From: Chryseobacterium bernardetii
Lineage (GTDB): Bacteria; Bacteroidota; Bacteroidia; Flavobacteriales; Weeksellaceae
Assembly (NCBI RefSeq): GCF_003815975.1
Contig: NZ_CP033932.1
Span: forward strand, 1,488,001-1,552,000
DNA length: 64,000 nucleotides
Reading direction: 5' to 3'
Position numbers and translations under genes: made by a program. Shown one piece after another: positions 50,055 through 58,788 of this stretch. Position 1 is the first letter of the stretch. Every line of letters begins with the position of its first letter. The notes beneath the pieces were generated by a model. It did no database searches. It saw only the letters and a program-made list of their open reading frames with translations, and was not told the DNA's origin.

Positions 50055-51230
50055 TCATCGTTCACTTTGTTTTTGTTGATAGAGGTCCTCAAGGATTTTT
50101 TCAACGGCATTAAAGATTTTCTGATTGTCAAACTGATCTTCAATGGTAAGAAGGTTCTTTCTGATTCTGGATATCAATTCCGGATCAGAAAGAAACTTTT
50201 TCATCGCTTCATACATTTCGTTGGTTTCATATTGGATCAGATATCCTGTTTCGCGGTCTTTAATCATGATTCCAACATCGCCGGTATCTGTTGCAATAAT
50301 GGGTTTTTGTAGAATCAATGCTTCTGCAACTACAAGTGGCCAGGCTTCAGATTCAGAAGGAAGAATAAAATAATCGGCATTTTTAATATATGGATACGGA
50401 TTCATCTTATTGCCACATAAAATAAACGTATCCTGAACATTATTGGTTTTGATCTGTTCTGTCAGGTTTTCCATTTCCTCTCCATTTCCAATAACTAAGA
50501 TGCTGTGGTGAAAGCCTTCGTCTATCAGTTTTTTATGGGCATCTATAAGTTTGTGGAAGCCTTTTCTGTGATGAAGTCTGCCTACGGAAACAAAGACAGG
50601 GCCCTGCGGGAAGTCCTCTAATCTTTCTTCTGCCTTTTTTTTAATTTCCTCAATGGGAATGGCATTGATAACTACACTTTCTACCGGATATTTTAAATCC
50701 GGATAATAAAGGTGCATCATTTCTTTGATCCTTTGTGAGCAGTAAATCATATGATCAAACTTCTGAAAGTTGTGGATGATCTCCGGAACCGCTGGCTGCA
50801 AGGCCGGTAAATTAATCTCAGAGTGAAACCAGCCTACTTTTTTTGAATGTTTATTGCTTGAATTATTGACAGATGAGAATGTGGCATACGATGGTGAAAT
50901 CTCTATATCAAACTTTTTATTTCCTAGAATACGGTCAGAAATTTTAGAATTCTTTAATATGTGCATCAGCTTTAGCCTTCTGCGTACAAGCTGAAGTTTA
51001 TTAATGAACGGATTTTTGGAAAAATTTTCTTTGCCTTCGGTAAGGTAAACCTTTTTCACATGGCCCGGAATTTCATTTCTAAGCTCTCCCTGGTCCATGT
51101 TTAGACATATGGTTAGGTCAAATTTATCAGGATTAAGATTGTTGAGCATGCTCAATACCACTTTTTCCACCCCTCCCATTTCCATAGAGCGGTGTCTGAA
51201 AAGAACCTGTATTTTCTTATTTTCTGGCAT
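50055..51230 (-). CDS. Glycosyltransferase family 4
   Basis: A 391-residue GT-B enzyme. The start is placed at the ATG that overlaps the stop of the upstream GT2 gene by one base (TAATG); the longer frame would extend into that gene. Motifs: 'FRHRSMEMGGVEKVVLSML' at the start, then 'FVSVGRLHHRKGFHKLIDAHKKL', 'ILVIGNGEEMENL', 'NADYFILPSESEAWPLVVAEAL' (EX7E) and 'KPIIATDTGDVGIMI'. The second Glu of EX7E is kept and the first is in 'SEAWP'. It transfers a nucleotide-sugar to the surface glycan; donor and acceptor are unknown. Confidence 0.92.
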   Translation of the reverse strand: MPENKKIQVLFRHRSMEMGGVEKVVLSMLNNLNPDKFDLTICLNMDQGELRNEIPGHVKKVYLTEGKENFSKNPFINKLQLVRRRLKLMHILKNSKISDRILGNKKFDIEISPSYATFSSVNNSSNKHSKKVGWFHSEINLPALQPAVPEIIHNFQKFDHMIYCSQRIKEMMHLYYPDLKYPVESVVINAIPIEEIKKKAEERLEDFPQGPVFVSVGRLHHRKGFHKLIDAHKKLIDEGFHHSILVIGNGEEMENLTEQIKTNNVQDTFILCGNKMNPYPYIKNADYFILPSESEAWPLVVAEALILQKPIIATDTGDVGIMIKDRETGYLIQYETNEMYEAMKKFLSDPELISRIRKNLLTIEDQFDNQKIFNAVEKILEDLYQQKQSER

Positions 51231-52069
51231 TATCTGAAAAGTTTTTGTAAAGTAATAGTGATATTTTTTTTTATCCTGTACCAAATTCCATGCTGATATT
51301 CCAAAAGAGCAAAAATCTCCTGGTGATTGGTATATTTTTCCGGGATCTTTTTTCCGTTGATGCTGGTGAGATTTCTCCTCTTCATAGCAGCTAAGACAAC
51401 CTGAGCAAAATAATCATATGATTTACCTTTATTATTGTTCTGGGAAATGCCGCCTGCATGTGCCCTGTAAAGATAATTGGTGTCATTTATGAAGTAAACA
51501 TCTCCTTTTTCATATATCTTTAAGTACAGATCCTGATCTTCAGCAATCCTTAATTCAGGATTCATTTTTTCTGTCTGTTCATAAACATCCTTTCTGAATG
51601 TTACAAAATGATTGATCTGATTGGGATAATTGAAGAAAAAAGGATCACCATTCCTTACCTGCATTGCAGATTTAAATGGAGCAATAGGCCTTAAATACTG
51701 ATCACAACCCATAAAACGTGAATAAGTGAGCGCCACTTTCTTTTTGGCTTTAAAAACCTGAACTGCTTTTTCAATAGCTGTGGGAAGTATGGCATCGTCA
51801 GGATCTACAAATCCGCAAATTTCCCCCGTAGCCAATTCAATAAGTCTGCTTTTTGTAACACCTACGCCAGAGTTTTTTTCATTTTCGAAAAACCTGAATC
51901 TTTCATCTCCGGCAATGATGGTCTTTACCAGCTCTTTTTCATTTTCTGAAGACGCATCATCAACAATAACAGCTTCCCAATTGGGATAGGTTTGCTTCAG
52001 TAGGGAATCATAGCAATCCCTGAACAAAGTGGCATTATTGTAGTGGGCAATAAGTATGGAAAACTTCAT
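51230..52069 (-). CDS. Glycosyltransferase family 2
   Basis: A 279-residue GT-A enzyme. 'FSILIAHYNNATLFRDCYDSLLKQTYPNWEAVIVDDAS' opens the nucleotide-binding fold. The metal-binding DxD is 'FVDPDDAIL' (about 98-106), and 'ELRIAEDQDLYLKIYEKG' carries the catalytic ED-type acid. An inverting transferase for the surface glycan. It overlaps the next GT4 gene by one base, so the two are translationally coupled. A possible promoter lies about 200 bases upstream. Confidence 0.9.
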   Translation of the reverse strand: MKFSILIAHYNNATLFRDCYDSLLKQTYPNWEAVIVDDASSENEKELVKTIIAGDERFRFFENEKNSGVGVTKSRLIELATGEICGFVDPDDAILPTAIEKAVQVFKAKKKVALTYSRFMGCDQYLRPIAPFKSAMQVRNGDPFFFNYPNQINHFVTFRKDVYEQTEKMNPELRIAEDQDLYLKIYEKGDVYFINDTNYLYRAHAGGISQNNNKGKSYDYFAQVVLAAMKRRNLTSINGKKIPEKYTNHQEIFALLEYQHGIWYRIKKNITITLQKLFR

Positions 52070-52261
52070 GTTGAATTATAAAAAGCATTGATGGTTAATT
52101 CCTGTAAGATTATCCTGATGGGTAGTGGTGATATTTTTATCAGTTGCCACCAATAGGGATTTCAGAAAATAAACCGAAAGAAAACTGTTCATTGAAAAAT
52201 GAAACCCTGATAGTAAACTGGCATTTTTCATAATAGGGATAGGATAATACTTTTTTTTCAC

Positions 52262-52655
52262 TTGAGTTACACAAATATAACCTGTTTTTATGAAAGTGGA
52301 AAAAAAACTTTATTTTTGCTTGCTTAAAGACAGCATGGTGGGTGAAATAATAAGGGTTCTCAAAACATTTCTATAAAATGGGGTGCTTTGGAACTGACTC
52401 ATTATATCTGTGAGGTTATCAGTGCTTCACATAATGTGGTGAACATATGATTAAGTTTACAAGCATTTGAAAAAAGCAGTTATTAACTCTTGTAGTAGAA
52501 CTCGAAGGAAAATATATTGGTGTTTTTAAATTTTGACAGAGTTATTTTTTAGAGATACTGATATCCTGAGAGGAAATGCTGTGAATCCTATTTATAAAGA
52601 TTTCTGGACAAAAATAAGGGTATAAATTTATGATACAGCTGTTGAGACGGTTTTT
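52262..52655. other. Divergent intergenic region with promoter-like boxes
   Basis: No gene of convincing length was seen. There is a TATATTTG box on the minus strand (52272-52279) towards the GT2 gene and a TATTTTTG on the plus strand (52311-52318). The plus box lies about 340 bases before the acyltransferase gene, so any transcript from it would have a long leader. A weak inverted repeat (TTCAC.../...GTGAA near 52425-52445) is present. The region could hold remnants of former genes. Confidence 0.5.
52272..52279 (-). promoter_or_regulatory. Possible promoter -7 box for the GT2-GT4 pair
   Basis: TATATTTG on the minus strand, about 200 bases before the GT2 ATG. The long distance makes this less sure. 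Confidence 0.35.
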
Positions 52656-53684
52656 ATGAAAATAAGTCAGATTACATTTACCAGATTTCTTGCGGCTATG
52701 GCTATTGTCATTTCCCATTTCAATAAAGATCTGTTTTTATATAAGATCAATTATATTTCAGATATATTTCTGCACGCCAATGTAGGAGTCAGTTACTTCT
52801 TCATTCTTTCAGGTTTTATCATGATTGTAGCTTACCACAGGAAAGATAAGATTGAGTATTTTGATTATTATAGAAACCGTTTTGCCAGGATTTATCCGCT
52901 GTATGTATTAGGGCTTCTGCTGTATCTGATAACAAGATATTCCAATTTCAGTTTCTACAAAGGTTTTTTATACCTGTTTGGGCTTCAGAGCTGGATTCCG
53001 AGAGAAGCTATGATCCTTAATTTTCCAGGCTGGTCTATTTCTGTAGAGTTTCTTTTTTACCTGTTGTTTCCTTGGCTGTATAATTATCTTTATTCTAAAG
53101 GAAATAAGAGCATCTGGATAATCACAGTTATTATTTGGATCATTACACAGGTATTTTGTAATCTGTATTCGGCTTCATCTTATTACCAGGGACCACATAC
53201 GGAAAGCCATGAGCTGCTATACTATTTTCCACTAATGCATATCAATGAATTCCTGGCAGGAAATCTTGCAGGATTATATTTTGTGAAAAATTCAGGTCAG
53301 AAAAATTATGATGTGCCGGTAGTTATTATTTTCGGACTTCTTTTACTGTCTCTGATTTTTCTTCCGTTGTTCTACCATAATGGGCTGATGGCCATTCTCT
53401 TCATTCCTCTTATTATTTTGATATCCAGAAATAATGGTGTATTGACGAAGATATTCTCATTGAAACCTCTGCAATATTTAGGTGAAGCAAGCTATGCTGT
53501 ATACATTACCCATATTCCTGTTCTCTATATCCTGCGGGAGCTGTTGAAGCAGGGTAATTATAATTTTTCTATTGATATTGTTTTTGGAATTTATATAGTA
53601 GTTCTTGTCATAACCTGTATTCTGTTTTATCAATTTATTGAAAAGCCATTAAGAGATTATCTGAAAAGCCTGAGACTCAGATAA
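52656..53684 (+). CDS. Acyltransferase 3 family (OafA-like) membrane O-acyltransferase
   Basis: A 342-residue integral membrane acetyltransferase with about ten helices. The N-terminal signature 'TFTRFLAAMAIVISHFNKD' with the catalytic-type His, then 'HANVGVSYFFILSGFIMIVAY' and 'RNRFARIYPLYVLGL' are hallmarks. 'PGWSISVEFLFYLLFPWLY' and the C-terminal 'GEASYAVYITHIPVLYIL' complete the family pattern. It transfers acetyl or another acyl from CoA across the membrane to a lipid-linked or finished sugar chain. No SGNH domain is attached. It is the first plus-strand gene of this part of the cluster. Confidence 0.92.
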   Translation: MKISQITFTRFLAAMAIVISHFNKDLFLYKINYISDIFLHANVGVSYFFILSGFIMIVAYHRKDKIEYFDYYRNRFARIYPLYVLGLLLYLITRYSNFSFYKGFLYLFGLQSWIPREAMILNFPGWSISVEFLFYLLFPWLYNYLYSKGNKSIWIITVIIWIITQVFCNLYSASSYYQGPHTESHELLYYFPLMHINEFLAGNLAGLYFVKNSGQKNYDVPVVIIFGLLLLSLIFLPLFYHNGLMAILFIPLIILISRNNGVLTKIFSLKPLQYLGEASYAVYITHIPVLYILRELLKQGNYNFSIDIVFGIYIVVLVITCILFYQFIEKPLRDYLKSLRLR

Positions 53685-53830
53685 GCATCTTTAATATCAA
53701 AAAAAAGCAGAATATATAGAGGTTTGGTTAAAAGAATTGTAAATTTATTAGCTTAAATCATTTATTTTTATCTCTTAGAATATTCACGAACATTTAAATA
53801 AGAAAAAGTATATCATCCAAAACACTCACA

Positions 53831-53974
53831 ATGAATGAACAAATAAATATCCCACAAAGAATAAATGGTGTTTTCTCAACAGAAAATACTCTATCCATAT
53901 TGGTTTACAAGAAATGTAATATTGAAGCAGCAGAAATAAAGCAGCAGTTAAGTATAACCGCCATTAACTTCTAA
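53831..53974 (+). CDS. Possible 47-residue protein directly upstream of the MBOAT gene
   Basis: A frame opening 'MNEQINIPQRINGVFSTENTLS' and ending 'QQLSITAINF' before a TAA, nine bases before the MBOAT start codon. It has ordinary amino acid composition and no membrane segment. Position and spacing suggest an operon leader gene. It might also be the stump of a longer gene, and I do not recognise a family. Confidence 0.35.
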   Translation: MNEQINIPQRINGVFSTENTLSILVYKKCNIEAAEIKQQLSITAINF

Positions 53975-53983
53975 AAACAGACG

Positions 53984-55417
53984 ATGTTATTCAATTCAAT
54001 AGGATTTCTTATTTTTTTACCAATAGTATTTTGCCTCTATTGGTTTGTTTTCAACAGGAAATTTCATGAACAGAACAGGCTGCTGCTATTGGCCAGCTTT
54101 TACTTTTATGCCTGTTGGGATTGGCGGTTTCTTTTTTTACTCATGTTTTCCATTGGTCTTGATTATATCTCAGGAATTAAAATAGAGAACAGCAAAACAA
54201 ATCGTGAAGCTAAATTCTGGCTTACCCTGAGTATTGTCATCAATCTTGGTTTCCTTGGCTTCTTCAAATATTATAATTTCTTTGTCGGAAGTTTTGCAGA
54301 CCTTCTTAATGGCTTTGGCTTTAAGGTAAATATCTGGCTGCTTAATATTATACTTCCCGTAGGAATCTCGTTTTATACATTTCATGGGTTATCTTATGTG
54401 ATTGATGTCTATAAAAAAAGGATAAAGGCTGAGAGAAGCTTTACAGACTATGCCGTTTTTGTAAGCTATTTTCCTCTATTGGTTGCAGGTCCTATAGAAA
54501 GAGCAACACATCTTCTGCCTCAGATACAGCGGGAAAGAGTGTTCAACTATGAGCAGGCCGTGGATGGTATGCGCCAAATCCTGTGGGGATTTTTCAAAAA
54601 GATGGTTATTGCTGATAACTGTGCACCGCTGGTAAATGAAATCTTCAACAATTATCAAACAGAAAGCCCCGGTAATCTTGTGATAGGAGCTGTATTGTTT
54701 GCTTTTCAGATCTATGGAGATTTCTCCGGATATTCAGATATTGCATTGGGGGTTTCAAGGTTGTTCGGGATAGAATTGCTGAAAAACTTTGCATTTCCTT
54801 ATTTCTCCAGGGATATTGCAGAATTCTGGAGAAGATGGCATATTTCACTGTCTTCATGGTTCAGGGATTATCTGTATATTCCATTGGGCGGAAGTAAAGG
54901 AGGGCTTTCTATGAAGATCAGAAATACATTTATTATTTTCCTGGTGTCAGGATTCTGGCATGGAGCAAACTGGACGTTTATGGTTTGGGGTGGTCTTAAT
55001 GCTCTGTATTTTATGCCTTTGCTGATCATGAATAAAAACCGTCAGAATATGGAAGTTGCGGGGCAGGGGAAGTTTCTGCCATCTTTCAGAGAATGTATGC
55101 AGATTCTGGTTACCTTTCTGATTACCTGCTTCGCATGGATTTTTTTCAGAGCTGAATCTGTAGCTCAGGCTATTCATTATATCGGCAGAATTTTTAGCAG
55201 GGATTTGCTTTCTATTCCACATACACTGCCAGTAAAAATATTGGCGTTGATCGGGTTTATGCTGATTATAGAATGGATCAACAGGGAAAGGTTTCACGGA
55301 TTAGAAATTAAAAGATTCAAACCCTGGATAAGACGTATTTTCTACCTGGCAGTTATTTATATCATTCTCCGTTATGCCAACTTCGGGAATAATGAATTTA
55401 TTTATTTTCAGTTTTAG
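53984..55417 (+). CDS. MBOAT family membrane O-acyltransferase (AlgI/PatA-like)
   Basis: A 477-residue integral membrane acyltransferase with about twelve helices. 'MLFNSIGFLIFLPIVFCLYW' and 'LPVGISFYTFHGLSYVIDVYK' are typical of the AlgI/PatA subgroup. The two conserved histidines are His286 ('FWRRWHISLSSWFRDYLYIPLGG') and the catalytic His326 ('FWHGANWTF'). The enzyme moves acyl groups across the inner membrane for O-acetylation of an exported polysaccharide. The next gene, one base away, encodes an SGNH partner, as in alginate (AlgI-AlgJ) and peptidoglycan (PatA-PatB) systems. The polysaccharide acceptor is inferred from context. Confidence 0.95.
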   Translation: MLFNSIGFLIFLPIVFCLYWFVFNRKFHEQNRLLLLASFYFYACWDWRFLFLLMFSIGLDYISGIKIENSKTNREAKFWLTLSIVINLGFLGFFKYYNFFVGSFADLLNGFGFKVNIWLLNIILPVGISFYTFHGLSYVIDVYKKRIKAERSFTDYAVFVSYFPLLVAGPIERATHLLPQIQRERVFNYEQAVDGMRQILWGFFKKMVIADNCAPLVNEIFNNYQTESPGNLVIGAVLFAFQIYGDFSGYSDIALGVSRLFGIELLKNFAFPYFSRDIAEFWRRWHISLSSWFRDYLYIPLGGSKGGLSMKIRNTFIIFLVSGFWHGANWTFMVWGGLNALYFMPLLIMNKNRQNMEVAGQGKFLPSFRECMQILVTFLITCFAWIFFRAESVAQAIHYIGRIFSRDLLSIPHTLPVKILALIGFMLIIEWINRERFHGLEIKRFKPWIRRIFYLAVIYIILRYANFGNNEFIYFQF

Positions 55418-55418
55418 C

Positions 55419-56336
55419 ATGAAAAAGTTTTTAATTAAAATAGTACCTTATTTTGTAGCAGTGCTTATTGTACTGGCAATTCTTGGATCTTATGCTGATG
55501 GCAATACGGATGATAACTATATGCATTTTGCCGTTAAAAAACCAAAAAATATAATACTGGGAGATTCCCGAGGCTCTCAGGGCGTAGTTCCTGAAGTTTT
55601 AAAAAATAAGCTTTCTGCAAATTTTGATAACTTTTCTCTGAATATTGTGCAGTCTCCCTATGGCCAGGTTTATTTTAAAGCTTTAAAAAGGAAATTAGAT
55701 CCTGAAACTAAAGACGGTATTTTTATTTTAACAGTTGGGCCATGGAACCTTTCATTGAATAAGAATATTAAAAATGAAAAAGACTTCCCGGAAGAAAATT
55801 CTCCTTTGAATGATATGTATTTTTACGACAGGTCTCCCAATTATGAATATCTGCTGAAACATTATACAAGAAGCTGGTTTAAAATTTATACGGAAAGAGC
55901 TGAAGCAGGAAAGTCAAATAGCTTTCTCCATGATGATGGATGGATGGAAATCAATATAAATATGAATGCAGATTCTGTAGCGGCAAGAACTCGTAGAAAG
56001 GAAATGGATTATAAGCTTCTGGCTAGTACGGTAGAACTTTCGCCTGCCCGTATAAAAGCTTTTAATGAGATTATTAATTATTTAAGAACAAAAGGATCTG
56101 TCTATATCGTTCGTATACCAACATCCCAAACGCTTACGGCTATTGAGGATAGAAAATATCCTCATTTCAGTGAATTACTGAAAGATATAGGCCATAAGCA
56201 GAATGTTAAGGTGTTTGATTTTTCAAAAAAATATGCAGATTATGATTATACCGATGGAAATCATATGTATAAGGAATCCAGTAAAAAACTTACGGCTCAG
56301 ATTGCAGACTCTATTTTGGCAAGCAGAGGAAAATAA
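55419..56336 (+). CDS. SGNH-like periplasmic acyltransferase partner of the MBOAT protein
   Basis: A 305-residue protein anchored by one N-terminal helix (about 7-24). The start is the ATG at 55419, one base after the MBOAT stop; the longer frame begins inside the MBOAT gene. The SGNH-type block I is 'ILGDSRGSQG' (46-55, Ser50) and the catalytic Asp/His are in 'DGNHM' (Asp279, His282). 'VVPEVLKN', 'QSPYGQVYF' and 'TVGPWNLS' also match AlgJ/DltD-like acyltransferases. It probably receives the acyl group exported by the MBOAT protein and places it on the glycan in the periplasm. The family call is by motif, the partner role by adjacency. Confidence 0.8.
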   Translation: MKKFLIKIVPYFVAVLIVLAILGSYADGNTDDNYMHFAVKKPKNIILGDSRGSQGVVPEVLKNKLSANFDNFSLNIVQSPYGQVYFKALKRKLDPETKDGIFILTVGPWNLSLNKNIKNEKDFPEENSPLNDMYFYDRSPNYEYLLKHYTRSWFKIYTERAEAGKSNSFLHDDGWMEININMNADSVAARTRRKEMDYKLLASTVELSPARIKAFNEIINYLRTKGSVYIVRIPTSQTLTAIEDRKYPHFSELLKDIGHKQNVKVFDFSKKYADYDYTDGNHMYKESSKKLTAQIADSILASRGK

Positions 56337-56338
56337 AA

Positions 56339-57280
56339 TTAGAATAAATTATTCCTAAAGTTAATATTATAGATCCCGGACCGGATGCTTTTATAGTCTG
56401 TTAAAAGATATTTGAGGATCATTCCCCATTTTTTTGAATTGGGGGAATTGGCAATCTGAAAACTGCGATACATCCTTTTGATGTGAAGCTTTACATGTTC
56501 AGGAAGTGTATTTTCATTTTCAGCCCAGGCGTCCACTTCTTTCCATAGCAGGACGCGGGTAGTTGCCGGATTTACCTTTTTAGAGTCTACCAGTGTGATT
56601 CTGTTATCTTCGTGTACTCCTCTTACAGCAACAGCTTTATCTAAAATTCCAGGATAGAGGCGGAGATAATAAGAGAGCCTTAATAAGAATTCCGTATCCT
56701 GGTGCAGTCTTAGGCTGGATTTAAATAAAAAATCCATTTTTTTCATTAAAGAATCTTTGCGGATGGTTAAGGCATCAATACTGAAGAGTCCAAAACTTCC
56801 CAACATATAGATCTGCCCAAGAAACACATCTTTAGGTTCATGCCTTTTATAAACAGTAGTTAACCGGTCCCCAAATAAAGAGTAATACTGTTCTTTTGCC
56901 TTTTCAGTATAGTAATGTACACCCAGAGCTCCGTATACACCTTCTACTTCAGGTCTTTTGAAAAGTTCTTTTTCAGCATCAAATCTGTTGGGGAGAAAAT
57001 AATCATCAGCGTCCAGAAAAGCAATAAAATCTCCACTGGATTTTTCAATTCCCAAATTCCTTGTAGGGCCTGCACCATGATTCTCTTTATCCGGATGCTG
57101 ATAAAGTTTTACTCTTTCATGTTTTTCGGCAAGCTGTTCACATACTTCTAACGCATGATCCGGCGATTTGTCTTCAACCAGTATAACTTCACAAACTTCA
57201 TCAAACTGCAGAGCAGATTCCACCGCTTGTGTAACATATTTTTCAGCGTTGTAAACGGGAATAATTACTGAAATTTTCAT
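56339..57280 (-). CDS. Glycosyltransferase family 2, tandem paralogue 4
   Basis: A 313-residue GT-A enzyme. 'ISVIIPVYNAEKYVTQAVESALQFDEVCEVILVEDKSPD' is the nucleotide-binding start. The DxD is 'FLDADDYFLPNRF' (about 92-104), and 'RLHQDTEFLLRLSY' supplies the catalytic acid region. It is last of four homologous GT2 genes in a row and closest to the one just upstream, sharing for example 'GVYGALGVHYY(T/S)EKAKEQYY' and 'YNINFR'. The stop lies two bases from the stop of the convergent SGNH gene. Confidence 0.92.
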   Translation of the reverse strand: MKISVIIPVYNAEKYVTQAVESALQFDEVCEVILVEDKSPDHALEVCEQLAEKHERVKLYQHPDKENHGAGPTRNLGIEKSSGDFIAFLDADDYFLPNRFDAEKELFKRPEVEGVYGALGVHYYTEKAKEQYYSLFGDRLTTVYKRHEPKDVFLGQIYMLGSFGLFSIDALTIRKDSLMKKMDFLFKSSLRLHQDTEFLLRLSYYLRLYPGILDKAVAVRGVHEDNRITLVDSKKVNPATTRVLLWKEVDAWAENENTLPEHVKLHIKRMYRSFQIANSPNSKKWGMILKYLLTDYKSIRSGIYNINFRNNLF

Positions 57281-57510
57281 TTTTGTTTACTTAATTTTTT
57301 TTATCATTTGTGGTTAAAAGCGTTGCAATATAGTTAATTATGAAGACTTATGTCTAATTTTTTTTATATAAAAATAAAGATTTATTTGTATTATAATTCT
57401 GGTTCAAAAATTCTGCCGAACAAATGTTTCCAGATGGCTTTAATTGAGTATTTGCAAAGTTCTTTTATTTTGTGTTTTAATCAGAGTCTTTTAAGTCTTC
57501 GGTTATTGTT

Positions 57511-58455
57511 TTAAGAAATCAGTGAGTGCCGGAAATTGATATTGTATAAGCCGGATCTTATACTTTTATAGTCTGTTACAAGGTATTTAAGGATCATGGC
57601 CCATTTTTTCGGCAATGGAGCTTTTGCAATTTCAAAACTTCTGTGCATCCTTTTGATATGGATCTTTACATCTTCAGAAATATCACTTTCAGTCTGGGAC
57701 CAAAGGTCAACTTCTTTCCAAAGTATAGCCCGGGAAACAGAAGGGTCTATGACACGCAAATCTACCTTCGTAATTCTGTTATCTTCGTGTACTCCTCTTA
57801 TTGCGATAGCTTTGTCCAGAATTCCGGGATAAAGATCCAGATAATAAGAAAGGCGAAACAGGAATTCTGTGTCTTCATGGAGTCTTAAATGAGGTTTGAA
57901 GAGAGGCTTTACTTTACTCATCAAGGCTTCCCGGCGTACTGTTAAAGTATCTATACTGAACAGCCCAAAAGGCCCCAGCATGTGAAGCTGCCCACGGAAA
58001 ACATCTTTAGGATCATGTTTTTTATAAACTGTAGTCAGCCTGTCCCCAAATAATTGATAATATTGCTCTTTTGCTTTTTCGGAGTAGTAATGTACTCCAA
58101 GAGCCCCATAAACTCCTTCTACTTTTGGATCTTTAAATAGCTCTTTTTCAGCATTAAACCGATTAGGTAGGTAATAATCGTCTGCATCGAGAAAGGCAAC
58201 AAAATCTCCTGTAGATTTTTCAATTCCCAAATTCCTACTTGGGCCTGCCCCATGGTTTTTCTTATCCGGGTGCTGGTAAAGTTTTACTTTTTCATGCTTT
58301 TCCGCTAGCTGCTGACATATCTGTAAAGCATTGTCAGGGGATTTATCCTCAATCAGAATAATCTCATGCACTTCGTCAAACTGAAGCACAGAGTTTACCG
58401 CCTGAGAAACATACTTTTCTGCATTATAAACGGGAATAACCACTGAGATTCTCAT
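57511..58455 (-). CDS. Glycosyltransferase family 2, tandem paralogue 3
   Basis: A 314-residue paralogue nearly collinear with paralogue 4: same 'YQHPDK.NHGAGP(S/T)RNLGIEKS(T/S)GDF' and 'FGLFSID(T/A)LT(V/I)R' blocks, same DxD 'FLDADDYYLPNRF'. The C-terminal end differs only moderately. It is separated from paralogue 4 by 230 bases and from the upstream pair by about 330 bases without genes, unlike the tight packing of the upstream pair. The two genes look like one more recent duplication. Confidence 0.92.
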   Translation of the reverse strand: MRISVVIPVYNAEKYVSQAVNSVLQFDEVHEIILIEDKSPDNALQICQQLAEKHEKVKLYQHPDKKNHGAGPSRNLGIEKSTGDFVAFLDADDYYLPNRFNAEKELFKDPKVEGVYGALGVHYYSEKAKEQYYQLFGDRLTTVYKKHDPKDVFRGQLHMLGPFGLFSIDTLTVRREALMSKVKPLFKPHLRLHEDTEFLFRLSYYLDLYPGILDKAIAIRGVHEDNRITKVDLRVIDPSVSRAILWKEVDLWSQTESDISEDVKIHIKRMHRSFEIAKAPLPKKWAMILKYLVTDYKSIRSGLYNINFRHSLIS

Positions 58456-58788
58456 TTCTTCTCCTTTTTACAATAAATTTAGAATTACAATTGTGTTTTT
58501 ATTAGTACCATTTGGAATTGGAAATTTAAGCTTTTAATTTTATTTTTAAGAATGCAGTCATCTTTTTTTCTGTAAAATGATACAGAAATGTAGCCAGAGC
58601 CATTACAATGATGATTTTTTAATAAAATGTGGTAGGCAAATGTATGCTGTAACCCTGTTTTCTCTGAAAAATATCTCCACAAAAGGGTGAGATAAGTACA
58701 AAGAATAGTATGAATTGCCTAAGAAAACTGAAGAACAGCAGCTCTTTTACTTCAAAAGTAAAGCTGAAGATGGTAAGAAATAAATGAT
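58456..58788. other. Spacer between the two pairs of GT2 genes
   Basis: No credible gene. AT-rich. A minus-strand TACATTTG box at 58637-58644 could start transcription of paralogues 3 and 4. Nothing else was recognised. Confidence 0.5.

Noticed and set aside
52076..52261. 61-codon minus-strand frame just upstream of the GT2 gene
   Set aside because: The longest version starts with GTG; an internal ATG gives 51 codons of nondescript sequence. Its position six bases before the GT2 start is suggestive, but nothing else supports it.
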